Source: Bacteroidetes bacterium GWC2_46_850 (GTDB lineage: Bacteria > Bacteroidota > Bacteroidia > Bacteroidales > Dysgonomonadaceae). From it: 64,000 nt of DNA. Both the position numbers and the translations under genes were made by a program. The DNA lies in contig MENQ01000023.1 in assembly GCA_001768325.1 (NCBI GenBank), positions 62,001 through 126,000 of the forward strand, in the 5' to 3' direction. Positions 1-8,277 of this stretch are shown here, in pieces. Within the stretch, counting starts at the first letter, position 1; each line of letters opens with the position of its first letter. The notes beneath the pieces are model-generated. The model saw nothing but the letters and a program-made list of their open reading frames with translations. It made no database searches and was not told the origin of the DNA.

Positions 1-2
1 GG

Positions 3-386
3 GGCAGGATTGTCAACATCACCTCGATTACCGTGAAAGAGCCTGCCTCCAGCATGCTACTTTCCAATATTTTCCGTACTGCCGTGGCCAGTTATGCCAA
101 AACCATCAGCAAGGAGCTGATCGCAAAGGGAATCACGATCAACAATGTGGCGCCCGGTTACTTCCGAACCGATAGGGTTACGCAGTTGATGAAGTCACGT
201 TCCGAAGCCGAAGGTATTTCTGTGGATGAGTATGAGCAGAAAGCAATTGAAGCTTTTCCGCACAAACGATATATGGATCCGCAGGAGCTGGGCGACATGG
301 TGGCTTACCTCTGCTCGGATCAGGCGCGCTCCGTGAACGGCACCTCGATTCAGATCGACGGAGGACTGCTCAGCGGATTACTCTGA
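3..386 (+). CDS. SDR family oxidoreductase, 3' part only
   Basis: This is the C-terminal 127 residues of a short-chain dehydrogenase/reductase; the frame is open to the window edge, so the Rossmann nucleotide-binding half lies outside. The visible part has the NITS strand/loop, the long helix, the GITINNVAPG segment that lines the cofactor and substrate pocket, and the C-terminal VNGTSIQIDGG strand typical of the family. The usual Tyr-x-x-x-Lys catalytic pair is not visible: the equivalent stretch reads LLSNIFRTAVAS. A group of SDR proteins with an SN-x-x-R helix exists, so this is probably a variant clade rather than damage. The substrate cannot be told. A large inverted repeat follows the stop codon. 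Confidence 0.85.
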   Translation, partial: GRIVNITSITVKEPASSMLLSNIFRTAVASYAKTISKELIAKGITINNVAPGYFRTDRVTQLMKSRSEAEGISVDEYEQKAIEAFPHKRYMDPQELGDMVAYLCSDQARSVNGTSIQIDGGLLSGLL

Positions 387-430
387 TAGTACATCTATTC
401 TATCCGTATGCAACTAAACCATCGACTGCC

Positions 431-542
431 GATGTTTTACGACCCATATTTGCTCTTACGCACTAAAAGAGTAGAACTTGCTTCGCTTCGAACAGCTACT
501 CTTTTTACGTGCATCACGAGCAATGGGTCCCCGTAAAACATC
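431..542. repeat. Long imperfect inverted repeat between convergent genes
   Basis: The left arm (431-474) and right arm (496-542) are near reverse complements. Both outer ends read GATGTTTTACG when read inward, then ACCCAT, TGCTC and an inner AAGAGTAG match, with short insertions of 3-4 bases. A 21-nt loop separates them. It sits between the SDR stop and the symporter stop, so it could act as a bidirectional terminator, but it is far longer than a usual terminator stem and may be a small mobile or REP-like palindrome. Confidence 0.7.
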
Positions 543-575
543 TGAATGTCTCTTTTTTAGTTTCATACTTACAAC

Positions 576-2291
576 TTACTTGTTTTTCAAGAAATCCTCT
601 TTCGTATATTCTTTTTTGAAACCGCTCCAGTAATCGCCAATGGTCTGCTTCACCTCTCTGTGCAGGATCAGCAATCCGATGAGGTTGGGCACGGTCATAA
701 AGGCTACGGTGAGCATGGAGAGGTTCCAGATGATGGTGGTATCGATGAAGGAGGCTACAAAAAAGGCGGCCACGAAAATAATCCGGTAAAGCATGACATA
801 CTTCGTACCCACCAGGTAGGTCACAGCCCTGTCGCCGTAGTATGACCAGGCAATGGCTGTAGAGAAGGCGAACAGCAACAGGCCGAGGGAGACAATATAC
901 TTGCCGGAATCGCCCAGAAAGCTCTGGGTATAAGCTACTGTGGTGAGCGGAGCGCTGTGTATCAGCGATGAGCCGGTGAAAGCAAGATCGCCGGAGGTCT
1001 GTACCCTTCCGTTCGTTACGGTTATCTCCCCGGTAAAGGGGACTCCACCTTTGCTCACAGATGTACCTTCCGCCAGCGAACGTGCATGGAGAATGGAATT
1101 GTCTCTTTGGATTTTCCCCTCAACTACTTCTAACGTGCCTGTAAACAAGGGTAAGGTGCCTTTATTGTTCAGATAGTCCCTGAGTGCCGCAGCATCAATG
1201 GCATTACTTTCGTTGTAGCTTTTCGCCAAAACCACCATATCTGTTCGTTGAAACTGGTTGGTAAGCTTCTGATTCCACACACCAGAGGAGAGCAGTACCA
1301 TCCCGGTGAGGAAGCAGATGATGATGGTGTCGATAAAAGGTTCCAGGATGGCAACCATACCCTCCGAGACAGATTCATGCGCTCTGGCGGCAGCATGAGC
1401 AATGGGTGCCGATCCCTGGCCAGCCTCATTGGAGAAGAGTCCCCGGTTTACGCCATTATTGAATGCAAAGGCAAAGCCGGCACCGAGAAAACCGCCAACA
1501 GCGGCTGTTCCGGTGAACACATCAGTGAAAAGCGACACAAAAGAGGGAATGATGTTCTGATAATTGGCGACTATTACAGCTATGGCCCCCAGAAAATAGA
1601 TGATGGCCATGAAAGGCACCAGCTTTTCGGTGACCCGGGCAATGCGGCGAATACCGCCTATGATAATCAATGCCAGTAAAACGGCCATCACGGCACCCGT
1701 GATAATATGCTGAATGCCAAAGGTGGCAAAGATGGCATTGGAGATACTATTGATCTGTGGTAAGCTTCCTGTCCCAAAAGAGGATAATACCGTGGCAGTT
1801 GCGAAGAACCCTCCCAGCCAGTATCCCGTTTTGATCATTTTGCCACTTTTTAAAGTGATATTTAACCGTTTTTTCATGAAATACATCGGTCCCCCGGCTA
1901 CCATCCCCTTTTCGTCGAACTCCCTGTATTTGTGCGACAGGGTCACCTCCACAAATTTTGTACACATACCCAGGAATGCGGTCATCAACATCCAGAATAG
2001 TGCCGCAGGACCTCCTAAGTGGACTGCCAGTGCCACACCGGCAATATTTCCCGTGCCCACCGTCCCCGATAGCGCCGTAGCCAGTGCCTGAAAGTGGGTT
2101 GTATCGCCTTTATCGCTTTTTTTATCATATTTGCCTTTCACTACGCGGATGGCATGCCTGAAATAACGAATCTGAGGAAACTTCAGATAGAGTGTAAAGA
2201 AAAAACCGGTACCTAAAAGCAAGAAAATAAACCAGTTATTGCCGCCTATATATTGATGTAAAGTGGTGAAGAACGCATTGATTTGCTGCAT
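576..2291 (-). CDS. Alanine/glycine:cation symporter (AGCS family)
   Basis: Inner-membrane Na+- or H+-coupled amino-acid importer of the AGCS (AlsT/DagA) family. Family signatures are clear: [12 protein letters not shown] in the first third, the [20 protein letters not shown] segment in the middle, and [17 protein letters not shown] near the end, with about ten hydrophobic helices. A soluble insert of roughly 80-90 residues (about 350-440) rich in Thr/Gly/Val lies between two late helices where relatives have a short loop. I start at 2291 (MQQINAFF) rather than at the in-frame ATG at 2324, because the only -7 promoter box (2330-2337) would place transcription start at about the latter codon. 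Specificity for Ala, Gly or another residue is not readable. Confidence 0.92.
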   Translation of the reverse strand: MQQINAFFTTLHQYIGGNNWFIFLLLGTGFFFTLYLKFPQIRYFRHAIRVVKGKYDKKSDKGDTTHFQALATALSGTVGTGNIAGVALAVHLGGPAALFWMLMTAFLGMCTKFVEVTLSHKYREFDEKGMVAGGPMYFMKKRLNITLKSGKMIKTGYWLGGFFATATVLSSFGTGSLPQINSISNAIFATFGIQHIITGAVMAVLLALIIIGGIRRIARVTEKLVPFMAIIYFLGAIAVIVANYQNIIPSFVSLFTDVFTGTAAVGGFLGAGFAFAFNNGVNRGLFSNEAGQGSAPIAHAAARAHESVSEGMVAILEPFIDTIIICFLTGMVLLSSGVWNQKLTNQFQRTDMVVLAKSYNESNAIDAAALRDYLNNKGTLPLFTGTLEVVEGKIQRDNSILHARSLAEGTSVSKGGVPFTGEITVTNGRVQTSGDLAFTGSSLIHSAPLTTVAYTQSFLGDSGKYIVSLGLLLFAFSTAIAWSYYGDRAVTYLVGTKYVMLYRIIFVAAFFVASFIDTTIIWNLSMLTVAFMTVPNLIGLLILHREVKQTIGDYWSGFKKEYTKEDFLKNK

Positions 2292-2329
2292 GATAAAAGC
2301 AGTTTTATGTGATAGAATAGCCAAAGGGT

Positions 2330-2337
2330 CAAAAATA
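2330..2337 (-). promoter_or_regulatory. Putative -7 promoter box for the AGCS gene
   Basis: On the minus strand this reads TATTTTTG, matching the Bacteroidetes sigma-ABfr -7 consensus TAnnTTTG. It lies about 40 nt upstream of the chosen start and argues against the longer start at 2324. Pattern match only. Confidence 0.45.
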
Positions 2338-2411
2338 TATATAATCTTTTAATTAGTTAGTGAAAAATTACTTAAAATATTAAATTTACTCCATGAAGGG
2401 GCAATCTTTAT

Positions 2412-2419
2412 TATCTTTG
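2412..2419 (+). promoter_or_regulatory. Putative -7 promoter box for the Gfo/Idh/MocA gene
   Basis: TATCTTTG followed by CA, an exact match to TAnnTTTG, ends 24 nt before the start codon of the downstream oxidoreductase. This gives a short leader. No clear -33 TTTG is seen. Confidence 0.5.
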
Positions 2420-2443
2420 CAATAACTTTTTTATATCATCATC

Positions 2444-3817
2444 ATGGATAGACGAAATTTTCTAAAAAAATCAGCTATTACAGCAACCGGTTTAAGTCTG
2501 ACACCTTTGATGGGAAAATCCTTTTCCTCCTTATACGGCCAGTCAGCACCAGGCAACAAAATCAAAATAGGCCTGATAGGATGCCGCAACCAGGGATGGA
2601 GCAATCTTAAAGCTTTCCTGCAATATCCCGAAGTAGAGTGCATCTCTCTCTGCGACGTGGATGATCAGTGGCTCTATCAGCGTGCGGCAGAATACGAAGA
2701 GTTAAAAGGAAATAAGCCGGCGCAACTGGTAAAGGACTGGCGCAGGGTCATCGACAACAAAGATGTGGATATGGTGATCATCGGTACGCCCGACCATTGG
2801 CACTGCCTGCAGCTTATTGCCGCCTGTGAAGCAGGTAAGGATGTGTATGTGGAGAAACCACTGGCCAACACCATCGAAGAGTGCGATCTCATGGTCAAGG
2901 CAACCCGGAAATATAACCGGATTGTGCAGGTGGGGCAATGGCAACGCAGCGATCCGCATTGGGATGAGGCAGCGGCCTACGTCCAAAGTGGAGCACTGGG
3001 GCGGGTAAGAACCGTAAAAGTATGGGCCTACCAGACAAGTAAATGGACACTGCCGGTGGTGGCCGATTCAGCCGTTCCTGCCGGTGTAGATTATGATATG
3101 TGGCTTGGTCCGGCACCCAAACGAAATTTCAATCAAAACCGTTTTCACTATAACTTCCGCTTCTTCTGGGATTATGCCGGCGGGTTGATGGCCGATTGGG
3201 GTGTGCACCTGCTCGACTACGCCATGAAAGGGATGAATGCCGGTCTGCCTTCTTATGTTTATGGTGCCGGCGGCAAATTCGGTTACCCAGACGATGCCAT
3301 GGAGACACCCGACACGCTGATGGCAACCTACAAGTATCCCGATTTTAATATCATCTGGGATCATGCCTGCGGAATTGGCAACGGACTCTTCGGATTGCGT
3401 GAAGGTGTTGCCTTCTTTGGAGAGAATGGCACGCTCATCCTTACCCGCAGCGGTTGGGAGGTTGTTCCCGAGCAAGCTGTGAACAGCCGCAATTTCCCCT
3501 ATTGCTATCCCTGTGACGATGAAAGAAAACCGAATACCCTTCGCATGGAAGCAATTGAAAAAAGAAAAGGTTCGGGCAAAGGCCTCTACCTGCATGCGGG
3601 CAACATGCTCGATTGCATGCGAACACGGGAGCTGCCTAACGCCGATATCGCCATTGGTGCCGAAGTGGCAAAACTAAGCCATCTGGCCAACATCTCCTGC
3701 AGGGTGGGCAGTGCACTGAACTGGGACAACAAGGCCGGTCAGTTCATCGATAACCAGGAAGCCAACCGTTTGATAAAAGCAAATTACCGGGCTCCCTGGA
3801 AATTACCCAAGGTTTAA
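2444..3817 (+). CDS. Tat-exported Gfo/Idh/MocA family oxidoreductase
   Basis: A 457-residue NAD(P)-dependent oxidoreductase-like protein. The N-terminus MDRRNFLKKSAI is a twin-arginine (Tat) signal followed by a hydrophobic stretch, so the folded, cofactor-loaded protein should be exported. A Rossmann motif (GLIGCRNQGW) follows at about residue 43, then the family EKP motif (VYVEKPLANT), and a C-terminal alpha/beta domain with Trp/His-rich segments (ADWGVHLLDYAMKG). Bacteroidetes carry many such secreted paralogues, usually linked to sugar metabolism; the substrate here is not predictable. It has its own promoter box and no operon partner. A second exported member of the superfamily lies at 24909-26333. 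Confidence 0.9.
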   Translation: MDRRNFLKKSAITATGLSLTPLMGKSFSSLYGQSAPGNKIKIGLIGCRNQGWSNLKAFLQYPEVECISLCDVDDQWLYQRAAEYEELKGNKPAQLVKDWRRVIDNKDVDMVIIGTPDHWHCLQLIAACEAGKDVYVEKPLANTIEECDLMVKATRKYNRIVQVGQWQRSDPHWDEAAAYVQSGALGRVRTVKVWAYQTSKWTLPVVADSAVPAGVDYDMWLGPAPKRNFNQNRFHYNFRFFWDYAGGLMADWGVHLLDYAMKGMNAGLPSYVYGAGGKFGYPDDAMETPDTLMATYKYPDFNIIWDHACGIGNGLFGLREGVAFFGENGTLILTRSGWEVVPEQAVNSRNFPYCYPCDDERKPNTLRMEAIEKRKGSGKGLYLHAGNMLDCMRTRELPNADIAIGAEVAKLSHLANISCRVGSALNWDNKAGQFIDNQEANRLIKANYRAPWKLPKV

Positions 3818-3864
3818 CGAGTGACAGGTTCTGACACATACAAGCATTTGGGAATATAAAAGAG

Positions 3865-3900
3865 CAAGAGGGTGAAATCACATGGTGATTCACCCTCTTG
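3865..3900. terminator. Bidirectional hairpin terminator
   Basis: CAAGAGGGTGAAATCAC and GTGATTCACCCTCTTG form a strong stem of about 16 bp with one bulged base and a short loop, between two convergent genes. T-runs are weak on both sides. Confidence 0.6.
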
Positions 3901-3932
3901 TAATATGTTTATCGGCGACGAAAATCGTTTTG

Positions 3933-4481
3933 TCAGAACCGGTTTACCCAAGCCTCAAAAGCCTGGAGGTAATTGCGCAGGAAAGTTCTTGTTTCCTCTT
4001 TCAGTAGCTTCCCGTCTTCTCCGAACAACGACATGGTGCTACCGACATATGCCTCGGGTTGTTGCATCATGTAAACATTGACGAATACCATGGGTTGACG
4101 CAGCGCATGATTGGCTGCTTCTCCGCCAATTGGACTGATGGAACTGCTCACAATGGCGCCCGGTTTTCCACCCCAGTTATTCTGACCATACGGTCGTGAC
4201 GCCACATCAATCGCATTCTTCATTACACCCGATATGGAACGGTTATACTCCGGTGTCAAAAACAGATAGCCATCGGCCTCTTTAATTTTCTGTCGAAATT
4301 CAACCCACTCTGCAGGAGGATTCTGATCGAGATCCTCGTTATAATGCACCAGTTGGCCTATTTCTACCAGCTCCATTTCCAATGAATCGGGGGCCATGGC
4401 GATCATCTCTTTGGCCAGCTTCCTGTTATACGACTCTTTGCGTAAACTACCTACCAAAACGGCAATTTTTTTCTTTTCCAT
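3933..4481 (-). CDS. NADPH-dependent FMN reductase family protein
   Basis: A 182-residue flavodoxin-like quinone/chromate/azo reductase (ChrR/YieF type). The N-terminal GSLRKESYNRKLA loop binds FMN phosphate, TPEYNRSISGVMKNAIDVAS is the hallmark flavin-contacting segment, and GKPGAIVSSSISPIGGEAA forms the next strand and loop. Full family length. It probably performs two-electron reduction of quinones or xenobiotics in the cytoplasm. It is a single gene; no -7 box is evident in the AT-rich 130 nt upstream. Confidence 0.92.
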   Translation of the reverse strand: MEKKKIAVLVGSLRKESYNRKLAKEMIAMAPDSLEMELVEIGQLVHYNEDLDQNPPAEWVEFRQKIKEADGYLFLTPEYNRSISGVMKNAIDVASRPYGQNNWGGKPGAIVSSSISPIGGEAANHALRQPMVFVNVYMMQQPEAYVGSTMSLFGEDGKLLKEETRTFLRNYLQAFEAWVNRF

Positions 4482-4611
4482 TTGAAATTTTATTAATTTT
4501 TTGTTATTTATTTCCTGAAAGAACAGATGCTCTCTTTCTTAAAAAAATGATTTAATAAAATAATAACATTCCAAATCATAATTTGTTTAATTGTAAATTT
4601 CGATGGGCTAT

Positions 4612-5202
4612 TTATGCCAGATTGCCGTTTTCTTTGCCTAGTCGTATCAACTCTTCCAGTAGTTCCTGTATCTTTTTCGGCCCTTTTTTAATTACTTTGA
4701 GTGTGGTATGCACCTGCTCGGCGGTGATATTAGTTTCCCGCCAGCTCACCCCTTTGCTGTAGGTATTCAGCAACACCGGCATGATCTTGTCGACCGATGC
4801 TGCAAAAATAGCATCGGGTGTCTCTTCTTTTTCAAATTCCAGCCAGGTATCATAGTATTGCTTCCCCTGGTCGTAAGGCAACAGGGTGAATATCTTTTTT
4901 GCTGCCTGATTTTCCCTGTCGAATTTATTTTTGTTGGCTTCCACATCGAACATAAAGGTGTCGCCCGCTTCAATTTCCACCAGATCGTGGATGGAAATCA
5001 TCCTGACGATATGCAGCAGGTTGAGCTCGTGCTTGTTCTCGGCATATTCAAACAACAGCAGGGCTGTCAGAATGGTATGCCACGTATGTTCCGCCGTGTT
5101 CTCCCGCCGTGAATCATCGGCAAGATGGTTGCGGCGGATCACATTTTTCAGTTTGTCCGCCTCCAGAACAAAATCGATCTGCTGTTTCAGTCTTCTGTTC
5201 AT
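4612..5202 (-). CDS. HD-domain phosphohydrolase (YfbR/HDDC2-like)
   Basis: A 196-residue HD-superfamily protein. Metal ligands are visible: the first His in ENTAEHTWHT (about residue 38), the His-Asp pair in MISIHDLVEIEAGD (about 72-73), and a later Asp in SVDKIMPVL. This pattern and length match the HD_3/5'-deoxynucleotidase-like group that dephosphorylates nucleoside monophosphates. It lies 37 nt downstream of a small secreted-protein gene on the same strand and probably shares its transcript. The exact nucleotide substrate is unproven. Confidence 0.85.
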   Translation of the reverse strand: MNRRLKQQIDFVLEADKLKNVIRRNHLADDSRRENTAEHTWHTILTALLLFEYAENKHELNLLHIVRMISIHDLVEIEAGDTFMFDVEANKNKFDRENQAAKKIFTLLPYDQGKQYYDTWLEFEKEETPDAIFAASVDKIMPVLLNTYSKGVSWRETNITAEQVHTTLKVIKKGPKKIQELLEELIRLGKENGNLA

Positions 5203-5239
5203 AAATTGAGTTTTATATAGTTTTTTTGTAAGAAAATGT

Positions 5240-5653
5240 TTACCGCTGTGGATTCCTCTTTCTCTCCGGGCGCAGCTGCTGCTGGAGAGGAGTCTTCTTC
5301 TCTTCGTCCTTCAGGTTTCGCAGGTAATAATGAAAGGTGGTGTCAGGCCTCACCACAATCATTTGAAACTGGTGATCCGGAGGGACAATTACCGGCATGT
5401 TGTCCTGGGGGGCAGTTATCATCCTGTCTTCGTTGGCTCCCTCCTGATTTTTTTTCATCATGTATTTTTTCCATATCGGGTTTGGAATGGTGTCACCGGG
5501 AAAAAAGCGGAGTGTATCGGTGCGTTCAATTTTAAAAGGAGGCAAAGCGGGCGGGACAGAATCCCATGGCAACCTTTTAGGCTCTTTATACTGTGACATC
5601 AAATTCACGCCATAAAGCCCGATCAGTAATGAGATCAGAATGAGCTTTTTCAT
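5240..5653 (-). CDS. Hypothetical secreted protein
   Basis: 137 residues that I do not recognise. It begins MKKLILISLLIGLYG, a Sec signal peptide or N-terminal anchor. The rest is proline-rich and charged, with repeated Asp-Thr/Arg-Pro motifs (ERTDTLRFFPGDTIP, IVPPDHQFQM) and a basic Gln/Arg-rich C-terminus. No cysteine lipobox or enzymatic motif is visible. It is preceded by its own -7 box and followed by the HD-domain gene. Probably periplasmic; no function is assigned. Confidence 0.65.
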   Translation of the reverse strand: MKKLILISLLIGLYGVNLMSQYKEPKRLPWDSVPPALPPFKIERTDTLRFFPGDTIPNPIWKKYMMKKNQEGANEDRMITAPQDNMPVIVPPDHQFQMIVVRPDTTFHYYLRNLKDEEKKTPLQQQLRPERKRNPQR

Positions 5654-5673
5654 ATCCTGTGATTTAGGTATGA

Positions 5674-5681
5674 CAAATATA
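5674..5681 (-). promoter_or_regulatory. Putative -7 box for the small secreted-protein gene
   Basis: Reads TATATTTG on the minus strand, 21 nt upstream of the start codon at 5653. It lies in the 56-nt gap after tadA, so the secreted-protein/HD pair may be transcribed separately. Confidence 0.45.
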
Positions 5682-5709
5682 TATTCAACTGATCACATTT
5701 CCAAATGGA

Positions 5710-6144
5710 TTATCTGAAACGGGCAAAAAAAAGTTTCATCAGATTGGCACAGTCATCGGCCATGATCCCCGGGGTTACCGTTGTCTTGGGATGCAACAGA
5801 TGGGAAGAGATGCATGAATATCCTCTTTTTTCATCGGGAGCGCCATACACAACCCGTGAAATCTGTGCCCAACGTAGCGCACCGGCACACATGGGACAAG
5901 GTTCCACCGTCACATAGAGCGTGCAATCGGTCAGGTATTTTCCCCCCATCACGTTGGCGGCAGCAGTGATGGCCTGCATCTCGGCGTGGGCAGTCACATC
6001 GGTCAGCATCTCCGTGAGATTGTGTGCACGGGAAATAATACGTTGGTTAGATACTACCACGGCACCCACTGGAACCTCTCCCTTGTCGAAAGCCTTGTGG
6101 GCTTCCTGCAATGCCTGTCGCATAAAATATTCGTCGTCTAGCAT
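5710..6144 (-). CDS. tadA: tRNA-specific adenosine deaminase / nucleoside deaminase
   Basis: A 144-residue zinc deaminase of the cytidine/deoxycytidylate deaminase fold. The catalytic HAE triad is at residues 53-55 and the second zinc motif PCPMC at 82-86. The surrounding sequence (VEPCPMCAGALRWAQISRVVYGA) resembles TadA, which converts A34 of tRNA-Arg(ACG) to inosine in the cytoplasm. A guanine-deaminase-like role cannot be fully excluded. The length is about normal though the N-terminus is compact. Confidence 0.85.
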   Translation of the reverse strand: MLDDEYFMRQALQEAHKAFDKGEVPVGAVVVSNQRIISRAHNLTEMLTDVTAHAEMQAITAAANVMGGKYLTDCTLYVTVEPCPMCAGALRWAQISRVVYGAPDEKRGYSCISSHLLHPKTTVTPGIMADDCANLMKLFFARFR

Positions 6145-6239
6145 CTGTGATTCTACCTGGTTTAAACAGCCTGTTGTGACTATCCGTTTCTTCTTAACTA
6201 TCTTCTGTGCCTGGTAACCATCCTCTGTACTTACGGCTC

Positions 6240-6464
6240 CTACCGGCGCATCTCGTTTTCTTCAAACAGTGTGGGATAATCCTGATCCATATTTTTCAGT
6301 ATGTGGTTGAGGACCGTTTCACGAAACCATCGTGATCGGTTGGTGATTTTGTATTTTTTCAGATAGAAAGCAATTAACTCATGCTCTTCGTCGCTCAGCA
6401 TAAACTCTGCTTTTCTGGTGCGTGGCTTTCTTCTTCCCTGCAGCTTGTATCCCTTCGTCCTCAT
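6240..6464 (-). CDS. Small conserved hypothetical protein, MobC/RHH-like
   Basis: 74 residues. A very basic N-terminus (KGYKLQGRRKPRTRKA) is followed by EFMLSDEEHELIAFYLKKY and NRSRWFRETVLNHI. The strand-helix-helix pattern resembles a ribbon-helix-helix DNA-binding protein such as MobC-type regulators, but no mobilisation genes are nearby. It may be a small chromosomal DNA-binding protein. It lies upstream of tadA on the same strand with a 95-nt gap. Function unproven. Confidence 0.6.
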   Translation of the reverse strand: MRTKGYKLQGRRKPRTRKAEFMLSDEEHELIAFYLKKYKITNRSRWFRETVLNHILKNMDQDYPTLFEENEMRR

Positions 6465-6577
6465 GTAAAACCTTTGAATTTCCCCGGAAGCGTCCTATGA
6501 AAAAACAAAAACAGCCGCTTTTCCTTTGCTGGTACAAAAAAACAAAATATTTTCGCCAAAAAGAAGTATTTATAACC

Positions 6578-6585
6578 TAAATTTG
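6578..6585 (+). promoter_or_regulatory. Putative -7 box for the yraN-birA run
   Basis: TAAATTTG, 40 nt upstream of the yraN start. The 160-nt intergenic region between the divergent small basic-protein gene and yraN is AT-rich and holds nothing else obvious. Confidence 0.45.
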
Positions 6586-6625
6586 TATTTTTACGAAGTT
6601 ATGGGCTTTTCTGTCGCTAAAAAAG

Positions 6626-6988
6626 ATGGCTGATCACAATGAGTTGGGCTGGAAAGGAGAGGAGGCCGCGGTAAGCTACCTGACCTCTAAAGGACATCGT
6701 ATTGTGGCGCGAAACTGGAGATTCCAGGGCTATGAAGTGGATATCATTTCGGAAGATGGAGCCTATATTGTTTTTGTGGAAGTAAAAACTCGCACATCAA
6801 CATCATGGGGTAACCCCGAGGATTTCATCGGGAAGCAGCGCATGCGACGCATGATCCAGGCTGCCGGTATTTATTTGAAATTGAACTGTATCGATAAACC
6901 AGCCCGGTTCGACATCGTCGCTGTTATCAGCGACAGGCAGCAATTTGAGCTGGAACATATAGAAGATGCTTTTTTGCCTTTTCTGTAA
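6626..6988 (+). CDS. YraN/UPF0102 family nuclease-fold protein
   Basis: A 120-residue member of UPF0102, a restriction-endonuclease-like fold. The family pattern is clear: GWKGEEAAVSYLTSKGHRI, then YEVDIISEDGAYIVFVEVKTR, carrying the Asp and Glu-x-Lys of a PD-(D/E)xK active site (D in EVDI, E and K in VEVKTR). Family length is normal. A role in DNA processing is often suggested but not established. First gene of a plus-strand run toward birA. Confidence 0.92.
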   Translation: MADHNELGWKGEEAAVSYLTSKGHRIVARNWRFQGYEVDIISEDGAYIVFVEVKTRTSTSWGNPEDFIGKQRMRRMIQAAGIYLKLNCIDKPARFDIVAVISDRQQFELEHIEDAFLPFL

Positions 6989-7037
6989 ACACAGGGTAGC
7001 AGAAACTCAGTCGACAACAAATTTTCAGGGAGAAACA

Positions 7038-7400
7038 ATGAATATTGAAGAACTTTTCGACTATTGCATGGCCATTCCCGGTGCCGAGGCAACCACACCT
7101 TTCAACGATGTGACCATCGTGATGAAGGTGATGGGAAAGATGTTTGCCATGATCCCCACCGACGCTGACCGGTTGTGCATCACCGTGAAATGCAATCCCG
7201 ATGAGGCATTGAAGTTGCGTGAAGAATATGGGTGTGTTGAAAGTGCTTTCCATATGAATAAGACACACTGGAATACCATCTGGCTGGATGGTGACATGCC
7301 GGAAAGAGAAATTAAAAAATGGATCGATCACTCTGTGGAGGAAGTGGTAATGAAACTACCCAAAAAACTACAACAACAATATTATGGATCAGTTAAGTAA
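7038..7400 (+). CDS. MmcQ/YjbR family protein
   Basis: A 120-residue cytoplasmic protein with the YjbR fold: MNIEELFDYCMAIPGAEATTP at the N-terminus, MGKMFAMI in the middle, and SAFHMNKTHWNTIWLDGDMP toward the end, all typical. The fold resembles a DNA-binding CyaY-like domain but the family function is unknown. I start at ATG 7038, since the 24 in-frame codons upstream do not resemble the family. The 3' end overlaps birA by 17 nt, suggesting translational coupling. Confidence 0.88.
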   Translation: MNIEELFDYCMAIPGAEATTPFNDVTIVMKVMGKMFAMIPTDADRLCITVKCNPDEALKLREEYGCVESAFHMNKTHWNTIWLDGDMPEREIKKWIDHSVEEVVMKLPKKLQQQYYGSVK

Positions 7401-8136
7401 AGAGCGTCTCACCATTCGGGTCGATGAGATTGATTCCACCAACCTGTACTTGAAACGACTTGCCAGAGAAGAGCATCCCGAAGAAGGATCGCTTGTGACA
7501 GCCGAATATCAGACGGCGGGTCGTGGGCAAATGGCGAACTCCTGGTTTTCGACAAAGGGAGATAATCTGATGTTTAGCCTGCTGATATACCCCAGGGAGG
7601 TGGAGGCTGCAGGACAGTTTATTATTTCCCGCATCGCCTCTCTGGCGGTGAAGAATACCCTCGATCAGTTCACTGACGACATCCGGATCAAATGGCCCAA
7701 CGATATCTATTGGAAAGATAAAAAGATTGCCGGAATGCTCATTGAGAATGATATTCAGGGAAAGCATATTGAAAATTCCGTCATCGGTATCGGTATTAAC
7801 ATCAACCAGCAGGACTTTCCGCCCGAGCTGCCCAATCCGGTGTCATTGCGGCAAATTACCGGAACGATACAAGACAGGGATTACATCCTGGAGACGTTGA
7901 TCCGGGAATTTTTCCTGTTGTACCGTGATCTGCAGCAGGGAGAGAATGAAACGATAGAAGATGAGTACATGCTCGATCTCTATCGCATAAATGATTATTA
8001 CTGGTTCGAAGACGAAGGTGGAAAATTCCAGGCAATGATTGAGGACGTCATGCCCTCTGGACACCTGCTGTTGCGTACACTCGATGGCGATGAAGTGCGG
8101 AAATACGCTTTCAAGGAAGTCTCCTTTATCGATTGA
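7384..8136 (+). CDS. birA: Biotin--[acetyl-CoA-carboxylase] ligase
   Basis: A 250-residue biotin protein ligase. The catalytic lid/adenylate motif GRGQMANSWFS (GRGRxGRxW type), the IKWPNDIYW segment and KIAGMLIEN, then GIGININQ, are all present. The N-terminal helix-turn-helix of E. coli BirA is missing, so this is a monofunctional enzyme that biotinylates carboxylase carrier domains without repressing biotin genes. It overlaps the preceding MmcQ-like gene. The downstream spacer to pyrH carries heptad repeats. Confidence 0.93.
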   Translation: MDQLSKERLTIRVDEIDSTNLYLKRLAREEHPEEGSLVTAEYQTAGRGQMANSWFSTKGDNLMFSLLIYPREVEAAGQFIISRIASLAVKNTLDQFTDDIRIKWPNDIYWKDKKIAGMLIENDIQGKHIENSVIGIGININQQDFPPELPNPVSLRQITGTIQDRDYILETLIREFFLLYRDLQQGENETIEDEYMLDLYRINDYYWFEDEGGKFQAMIEDVMPSGHLLLRTLDGDEVRKYAFKEVSFID

Positions 8137-8152
8137 TACAAGACACAAATTA

Positions 8153-8273
8153 AACAATATCTCACCTAACAAGCTGATCGCTGAAAGCTGAAAGCTTACA
8201 AAACAAACCGTTGAACCAAACAATATTTCACTAAATAAGCTGACAGCTGACAGCTGAACGCTGACACCTAAGA
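8153..8273. repeat. Duplicated spacer with CTGA-core heptad repeats
   Basis: Two diverged copies of a block of about 60 bp start near 8152 (AAACAATATCTCACCTAA) and 8218 (AAACAATATTTCACTAAA), offset by 66 nt. Each runs into tandem heptads: GCTGATC-GCTGAAA-GCTGAAA from 8173, and GCTGACA-GCTGACA-GCTGAAC-GCTGACA from 8239. The repeats end 5 nt before the pyrH start codon, so they form its leader. Same family as arrays elsewhere in the window. Confidence 0.8.
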
Positions 8274-8277
8274 AACT

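Noticed and set aside
6240-6464. Small basic protein as evidence of a mobilisable element
   Set aside because: It has a MobC/RHH flavour, but there is no relaxase, origin of transfer or boundary repeat in the surrounding housekeeping genes.
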